DNA of 10,941 bases, from the NCBI GenBank assembly GCA_013694845.1, contig JACDBQ010000137.1, positions 1 through 10,941 of the forward strand. Reading direction: 5' to 3'. The notes under the pieces are model-generated. The model saw nothing but the letters and a program-made list of their open reading frames with translations, was not told the DNA's origin and did not search any database. A program made the translations under genes and the position numbers. The stretch comes from Acidobacteriota bacterium (lineage in GTDB: Bacteria > Acidobacteriota > Vicinamibacteria > Vicinamibacterales > 2-12-FULL-66-21). Below are positions 7,684 to 10,941 of the stretch, piece after piece (position 1 is the first letter of the stretch; every line of letters begins with the position of its first letter).

Positions 7684-9129
7684 ATGCAAGTTTCTCGACT
7701 AGGAACAACGGTCGCGCGCTACATTGCTTACGCTCTGAGCGTCGCGACAGTTATCGGTTGGTCGGTCGACTCGGCCGGTGCCCAAGACTGCCCGCGGTTC
7801 GCTGGCCCGGTCGTCACAGGCCACCTGACCGATACGCGCTGGACGGATATCTCAGGGTTGGCCGCGAGCCGCACGAATGCCGGCGTCTTCTGGTTTCACA
7901 ATGATGGTGGGCCTGGGGCGAGCGGATCCGGTGATTTCTTTGCCGTGGACGGGGCAGGTCGGCTGATCGCGGCATTCAGACTCGATGGCGTGAACACCCT
8001 CGAGGCGCGCGGCGAAGGGAGAGTCGACATTGAGGGTGTGGCCATTGGCCCGGTCGGTCCGGAGGGCGAGACGTATCTCTACTTCGGCGACATCGGCGGC
8101 AACTTGTACCCAGGTGGCAGGAACGAATTGAGAGTCTTCCGAGTGAGAGAGCCGCAAGTCAGTGTGGCCGAGCACCACACCGAGATGGCTGTCATTACAG
8201 ACTACGAAACCTTCAAAGTGGGGTATCCCAGCGGCATCAGAACGGATGCGGAAACGCTGATGGTCGATACGAACGAAGACGTTTACATCGTCACGAAAGC
8301 TCCCAGCACCGGAACATCGACTGTCTACCTCAAGGTAGCGCCGCATTGGGACGGCTCTGTGAGTTCGCTCGAGGAGGTCGCGACGCTCCAGTTTGGAAGC
8401 GGTACTCTGCCAGGCAACCGATCGGCAACCGCGGGCGACATCTCCATTGACGGAGACGAGGCGCTGATCCGCTCCTACAGCCATGTATTCATGTGGGTCA
8501 AGCCGCCCGGAATCACGTGGGGCGATGCGTTCACGTCTGTCACGCCTTGTACTCTGCCCGCGGCACAGGGTGGCGGGTACGAGGCCATCACCTTCGATCA
8601 CAGAGGAACGCATTACCACGACACGTACGACTCGCAAGGATCCACGAGTGCGGCCGAGCCGCTCAACTTCTACGAACGGGCCGATGATCCACCGCCAGCC
8701 GGGCCTCGCTTCTTTGAAGTCGTCGCGCGCCACAGCGGGAAGTGTCTAGACGTAAGAGCGGCCTCCACCGATGACCTTGCGCCCATCATCCAATGGGATT
8801 GTCACGGTCGCGAGAATCAACAATGGCGGTTCGAACCTGTGGGCGACGGGTATTACCGCATGATCGTACGCCACAGCTCGAAGGCTCTGGATGTCTCCGG
8901 AGCTTCGGCAGAAGATCTAGCACTCATCATTCAGTACCAGAGTCATGGAGGCGAGAACCAGCACTGGCGGCTCGACCCGCTGGAGGATGGCTACTATCGG
9001 ATCACCGCGCGGCACAGTGGCAAGGCCCTGGACGTCTTGGGCGTCTCGCTGGAGAGCGGGGCGGAGCTAGTTCAGTACGCGCCGCACACGGGGGAGAACC
9101 AACAATGGCTTTTACGGATCATCCAGTAA
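7684..9129 (+). CDS. Secreted beta-propeller protein with C-terminal ricin-type beta-trefoil lectin, 481 aa
   Basis: ATG 7684 is preceded by AGGAG (7672-7676) at a 7-nt distance; an upstream in-frame start is less likely because this one opens a signal peptide (ARYIAYALSVATVIGW, cleavage near AGA-QDC, residue about 33). Residues about 35-335 match a secreted propeller type with phytase-like signatures: 'DISGLAASRTNAGVFWFHND', 'DIEGVAIGP', 'YLYFGDIGGN', 'DAETLMVDTNEDVYIVTK' and 'TAGDISIDGDEALIRSYSHV'. Residues 342-481 hold three ricin B-type repeats, each with a SGK/SSK-x-LDV start and a Q-x-W end at W381, W428 and W475, exactly 47 residues apart: a complete beta-trefoil that should bind carbohydrate outside the cell. 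The catalytic role of the propeller, if any, is unknown. Codon use looks less biased than in cysM. It looks intact. Confidence 0.88.
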   Translation: MQVSRLGTTVARYIAYALSVATVIGWSVDSAGAQDCPRFAGPVVTGHLTDTRWTDISGLAASRTNAGVFWFHNDGGPGASGSGDFFAVDGAGRLIAAFRLDGVNTLEARGEGRVDIEGVAIGPVGPEGETYLYFGDIGGNLYPGGRNELRVFRVREPQVSVAEHHTEMAVITDYETFKVGYPSGIRTDAETLMVDTNEDVYIVTKAPSTGTSTVYLKVAPHWDGSVSSLEEVATLQFGSGTLPGNRSATAGDISIDGDEALIRSYSHVFMWVKPPGITWGDAFTSVTPCTLPAAQGGGYEAITFDHRGTHYHDTYDSQGSTSAAEPLNFYERADDPPPAGPRFFEVVARHSGKCLDVRAASTDDLAPIIQWDCHGRENQQWRFEPVGDGYYRMIVRHSSKALDVSGASAEDLALIIQYQSHGGENQHWRLDPLEDGYYRITARHSGKALDVLGVSLESGAELVQYAPHTGENQQWLLRIIQ

Positions 9130-9254
9130 CTCTGCACTGGCAATCGCGTCATACGGATCGATAAGCTGATGATCCAGGACGTGCGGCACCAAATGGTTTG
9201 TAGTGCGACTGAAGCGCTGCTGAAGCGCGGCACCGTGACGTTCAGCTGAGCCGC
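9130..9254. other. Intergenic, 125 nt
   Basis: This lies between the lectin gene and the truncated membrane protein. No terminator with a T-tract and no convincing promoter is visible. GAAGCGC occurs twice close together near 9210, which I regard as chance. Confidence 0.3.
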
Positions 9255-9671
9255 GTGGCCTCCCGTCTCATCCACCGATGGTCCGGTCGAGGCACGGCGG
9301 TGTCGGCGCTGGCGCTCACATCCGCGCTCCTGGCCGCGTCGGGTGACGTTTACACCGACTCCGATCCACGCGGCACGCTCCTGACCGCGCAGGCGATCCT
9401 CGAGCACGGAACGTTTGCGCTCTACGCATATCCTGATGCTCCGTCCGGTTACCGTGTCGTTGAACGAGCCGGCCACCGGTTCTATGCTTATCCGCCTGGC
9501 ACGCCGATAGCGGCTCTCCCGGCCGTAGCGATCGCTCGCCTCGCTGGCCTCGACATGGCGCGCTCCGTAGACGACGACATCGTACAGCGCGCGCTTGCGG
9601 CAATGTCTATCGGTCTCACGGCGATTCTTGCGTCATCGCTGGCCGTTCGCTGGCTGCGATGGCCGCCTGGC

Positions 9672-9700
9672 TTGACACCGGATCGTCTCCTCGTTACGCT
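9672..9700 (+). promoter_or_regulatory. Sigma-70-type promoter candidate for the cysM leader
   Basis: TTGACA (9672-9677, perfect -35) is followed by exactly 17 nt and then TACGCT (9695-9700), which keeps the critical T1, A2 and T6 of the -10. The predicted start, 7 nt after the -10, is 9707: the first base of the leader ORF's GTG. It lies inside the 3' end of the truncated membrane gene. Confidence 0.5.
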
Positions 9701-9706
9701 GTTTGA

Positions 9707-9805
9707 GTGTTCACCTTCGCTGCCGCTTGCGTCTGTTGTTGCCCGGAGCTCCCGGGTGGCCGTCGCGGCCGCGGTCTAACTGAACATCGGATGACGACGA
9801 CGTAG
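9707..9805 (+). CDS. Polycysteine leader peptide, 32 aa, upstream of cysM
   Basis: GTG 9707 to TAG 9803-9805. The peptide begins MFTFAAACVCCCPELPGG, followed by a basic and polar tail ending RMTTT. Cys codons are 8, 10, 11 and 12 (9728-9742; TGC, GTC, TGT, TGT, TGC). Four cysteines in five codons is far from random, and the next genes make cysteine. There is no Shine-Dalgarno sequence, but the GTG sits at the predicted transcription start, so a leaderless mRNA is expected. The stop is 25 nt before the terminator hairpin. Polycysteine leaderless short ORFs acting as cysteine-responsive attenuators before sulfur and cysteine operons are known in mycobacteria; the same logic here is inferred. 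Scarce Cys-tRNA would stall the ribosome on codons 8-12 and change folding of the RNA downstream. An alternative is that this frame is only a chance reading of the decayed membrane gene. Confidence 0.6.
   Translation: MFTFAAACVCCCPELPGGRRGRGLTEHRMTTT
9741..9756 (+). promoter_or_regulatory. Candidate antiterminator segment in the cysM leader
   Basis: Immediately after the Cys codons, 9749-9756 (CTCCCGGG) is perfectly complementary to 9833-9840 (CCCGGGAG) in the 5' arm of the terminator. The preceding 9741-9747 (GCCCGGA) is perfectly complementary to 9852-9858 (TCCGGGC) in the 3' arm. The two halves can also form a 5-bp local hairpin (CCCGG/CCGGG). A ribosome stalled on the Cys run would cover this segment. 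The pairings are seen directly; the switch is inferred. Confidence 0.4.
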
Positions 9806-9830
9806 CCGTCACTGACTGAGTAGAGACCGA

Positions 9831-9868
9831 AGCCCGGGAGGCCACCAGCCTTCCGGGCTTTTTTGTTT
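9831..9868 (+). terminator. Rho-independent terminator, probable attenuator, before cysM
   Basis: The 5' arm 9831-9842 (AGCCCGGGAGGC), loop 9843-9847 and 3' arm 9848-9859 (GCCTTCCGGGCT) form 12 bp with one G-U pair, followed by a T-rich tract TTTTTTGTTT to 9868. It points along the plus strand and ends about 13 nt before GTG 9882 of cysM. A constitutive terminator in that place would leave cysM without room for a normal promoter, so conditional read-through is likely. Confidence 0.85.
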
Positions 9869-9881
9869 GTCATGGTGCCAA

Positions 9882-10805
9882 GTGCAGAGTGCCCTGGATC
9901 GTTCCGTAAGCCTGCTGTCCACGATCGGCAACACGCCGCTGCTGCGGCTGCGCCGCCTCGCGCCGCAATCGGGCCGGGTCGAGATCTACGCGAAAGCGGA
10001 GTTCCAGAATCCCGGCGGCTCCATCAAGGATCGCGCGGCGCAGGCCATTGTTCATGACGCGGAGCAGCGGGGGCTGCTCCGCGAGGGCTCCACCATCCTC
10101 GACGCGACGTCCGGCAACACTGGTATCGCTTACGCCATGATCGCGGCGGCGCGAGGGTATGATCTGGTGCTCTGCGTGCCTGAGAACGTGACGCCGGAGC
10201 GGCTGCGAATGCTGAAGGCATACGGAGCCCAGCTAGTGCTGACGAGCGCGTTCGAGGGAACCGATGGCGCCATCGCCGAGGCGCGTCGGCTGTATGCGCT
10301 GGATCCGGCACGTTACTTCTACGCGGATCAATACAACAACGATGCGAACTGGCTGGCGCACTATGCGACAACCGGACCGGAAATCCTCGCCCAAACCGAC
10401 GGTCGGGTGACCCATTTCGTGGCCGGGCTCGGCACCAGCGGGACGTTCGTGGGCACGGGCCGGTTCCTCCGGGAACATCTTCCAGGTATCCGGCTGATCT
10501 CGATCCAGCCCGATTCGCCGCTCCACGGAATCGAAGGCCTGAAGCACATGCCCACGGCGATGGTGCCGGGGATCTACGACCGGTCCCTTGCCGATGACAA
10601 CGTCACCATCTCCACGGAACGCGCGCAGACCCTGACGCGGCGCCTCGCGATGGAAGAGGGGATGCTCGTCGGCGTTTCGAGCGGGGCGGCTCTCGCCGCA
10701 TCGCTGGACCTGGCGAGTCACCTCGACGAGGGCATCATCGTCACGGTGTTCCCAGACAGCGGAGCGAGGTACTTGACCGAGCGTTTCTGGGAAGGGGGGG
10801 ACTAG
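9882..10805 (+). CDS. cysM: Cysteine synthase, CysM type (PLP-dependent), 307 aa
   Basis: Fold-type II PLP enzyme that makes L-cysteine from an activated serine and a sulfide donor. The start is placed at GTG 9882, giving MQSALDRSVSLLSTIGNTPLL; a TTG at 9867 is possible but falls in the terminator's T-tract. K49 in 'FQNPGGSIKDRAA' is the Schiff-base lysine. 'DATSGNTGIA' (N79) binds the cofactor O3' and substrate carboxylate, 'GLGTSGTFVGTG' (182-193) holds the phosphate, and 'PDSG' (291-294) is near the C-terminus. 'GIEGLKHMPTAMVPGIYD' places K221 where mycobacterial CysM has an arginine ('ALRNMDEGFVPELYD') that recognises O-phosphoserine, so an O-phosphoserine and thiocarboxylate-donor route is plausible. 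The next gene, a Mec-type peptidase, starts on the base after the stop, which supports the CysO-CysM-Mec pathway. No ribosome binding site is obvious. The gene is intact and probably controlled by the upstream attenuator. Confidence 0.95.
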   Translation: MQSALDRSVSLLSTIGNTPLLRLRRLAPQSGRVEIYAKAEFQNPGGSIKDRAAQAIVHDAEQRGLLREGSTILDATSGNTGIAYAMIAAARGYDLVLCVPENVTPERLRMLKAYGAQLVLTSAFEGTDGAIAEARRLYALDPARYFYADQYNNDANWLAHYATTGPEILAQTDGRVTHFVAGLGTSGTFVGTGRFLREHLPGIRLISIQPDSPLHGIEGLKHMPTAMVPGIYDRSLADDNVTISTERAQTLTRRLAMEEGMLVGVSSGAALAASLDLASHLDEGIIVTVFPDSGARYLTERFWEGGD

Positions 10806-10941
10806 GTGGACACCGTCATTACCGACGCGGCTCTCGACGCGATCCGACGCCACGCCATCGAGACGTTTCCGGATGAATGTTGCGGGGCGCTGATCGAAGT
10901 GGACGGCGCGATCGTGGAGGCGTTGGTGCTGGCCAACATCA
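10806..10941 (+). CDS. mec: JAMM/MPN metallopeptidase, Mec-type (CysO-cysteine peptidase), 3'-partial
   Basis: GTG 10806 follows the cysM TAG directly (no gap), and a G-run at 10794-10800, 5 nt before it, can serve as ribosome binding site inside cysM, so the two genes are co-transcribed and probably translationally coupled. The 45 visible codons read VDTVITDAALDAIRRHAIET and then FPDECCGALIEVDG. The H-A-x4-P-x-E-CCG-x-L pattern is the N-terminal signature of bacterial M67 JAMM peptidases; the glutamate of ECCG is the catalytic acid. The HxH...D zinc site lies beyond the window edge. In mycobacteria, Mec removes the cysteine that CysM builds on the carrier protein CysO. Adjacency to cysM supports that role here; a bacterial deubiquitinase-like role on a ThiS/MoaD-type carrier is the general alternative. 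Confidence 0.85.
   Translation, partial: MDTVITDAALDAIRRHAIETFPDECCGALIEVDGAIVEALVLANI

Larger units (their letters stand above)
9255..9779 (+). pseudogene. GT39-like multi-pass membrane protein, C-terminally truncated
   Basis: GTG 9255 opens 174 codons. The first helix (TAVSALALTSALLAA) is followed by 'DVYTDSDPRGTLLTAQAILEHGTFALYAYP' and 'GHRFYAYPPGTPIAALPAVA', then helices up to about residue 135. The D-x-D in a first loop and the Y-x-YPPGT motif match a large family of acidobacterial and other membrane proteins related to family-39 glycosyltransferases, which are normally 500 residues or more with about ten helices. Here family-like sequence ends near residue 140-150 and the remaining 25 codons are low-complexity (Ser, Val, Ala, Arg). 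Only the start of the protein remains. The stump runs into the promoter and leader ORF proposed for cysM. It has no clear ribosome binding site. It could alternatively continue by a frameshift into the leader frame, but that frame soon becomes PELPGGRRGRG, which is not membrane-like. Confidence 0.7.

Noticed and set aside
7852..8733. 293-codon minus-strand open frame
   Set aside because: It is antisense to the lectin-propeller gene and lacks any domain-like sequence.
9205..9225. Close GAAGCGC direct repeat
   Set aside because: It is only seven bases in GC-rich sequence and is associated with no other element.
9871..10057. ATG 9871 as the start of a gene after the terminator
   Set aside because: It is out of frame with the conserved cysteine synthase sequence, which is continuous from GTG 9882.
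1..10941. CRISPR array, tRNA, rRNA, insertion sequence or phage genes
   Set aside because: I saw no regularly spaced repeats, no tRNA-like cloverleaf, no transposase or integrase motifs and no terminal inverted repeats.

Overview
The window is GC-rich bacterial DNA. It looks like soil or sediment Acidobacteriota, probably Vicinamibacteria-like; this is inferred from protein flavour and gene content, because no marker gene is present. There are no rRNA, tRNA, CRISPR, IS or phage genes.

Layout. (1) 1-2092, plus strand: a molybdopterin (DMSO-reductase family) oxidoreductase whose first codons lie off the left edge; it carries an apparent 2-nt deletion near 1303, and one Fe-S cysteine is replaced by serine. 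(2) 2067-3707, minus strand: an SPFH/prohibitin-like membrane protein, a small two-helix membrane protein with an apparent 1-nt frameshift, and a 52-codon single-helix membrane ORF that converges on the oxidoreductase. (3) 3890-4372, plus: a small exported protein of unknown function. (4) 4373-4901: no confident gene, but a coding-like block. (5) 4926-6875, plus: a wrecked YncE-type beta-propeller/phosphoesterase gene with one frameshift and an internal deletion of roughly 200 codons. (6) 6921-7346: a cupin, possibly leaderless. (7) 7684-9129: a secreted propeller fused to a ricin-type beta-trefoil lectin. (8) 9255 to about 9700: the N-terminal stump of a multi-pass GT39-like membrane protein. 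(9) 9672-10941: a cysteine biosynthesis unit, cysM followed directly by a Mec-type JAMM peptidase gene that runs off the right edge.

The most interesting part is the leader of the cysM unit. A TTGACA-N17-TACGCT promoter candidate is followed exactly at the expected start site by a GTG that opens a 32-codon ORF. Codons 8-12 of that ORF read Cys-Val-Cys-Cys-Cys. After it comes a 12-bp GC-rich hairpin with a T-tract, ending about 17 nt before the cysM start. Segments just after the Cys codons are perfectly complementary to each arm of the terminator. This looks like a cysteine-responsive, leaderless-ORF attenuator controlling cysteine synthesis.

The other theme is decay. Four of about ten loci are frameshifted, internally deleted or truncated, beside neighbours that look intact. 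Single-base differences in homopolymers could be sequencing error; the large deletion and the truncation are harder to explain that way.
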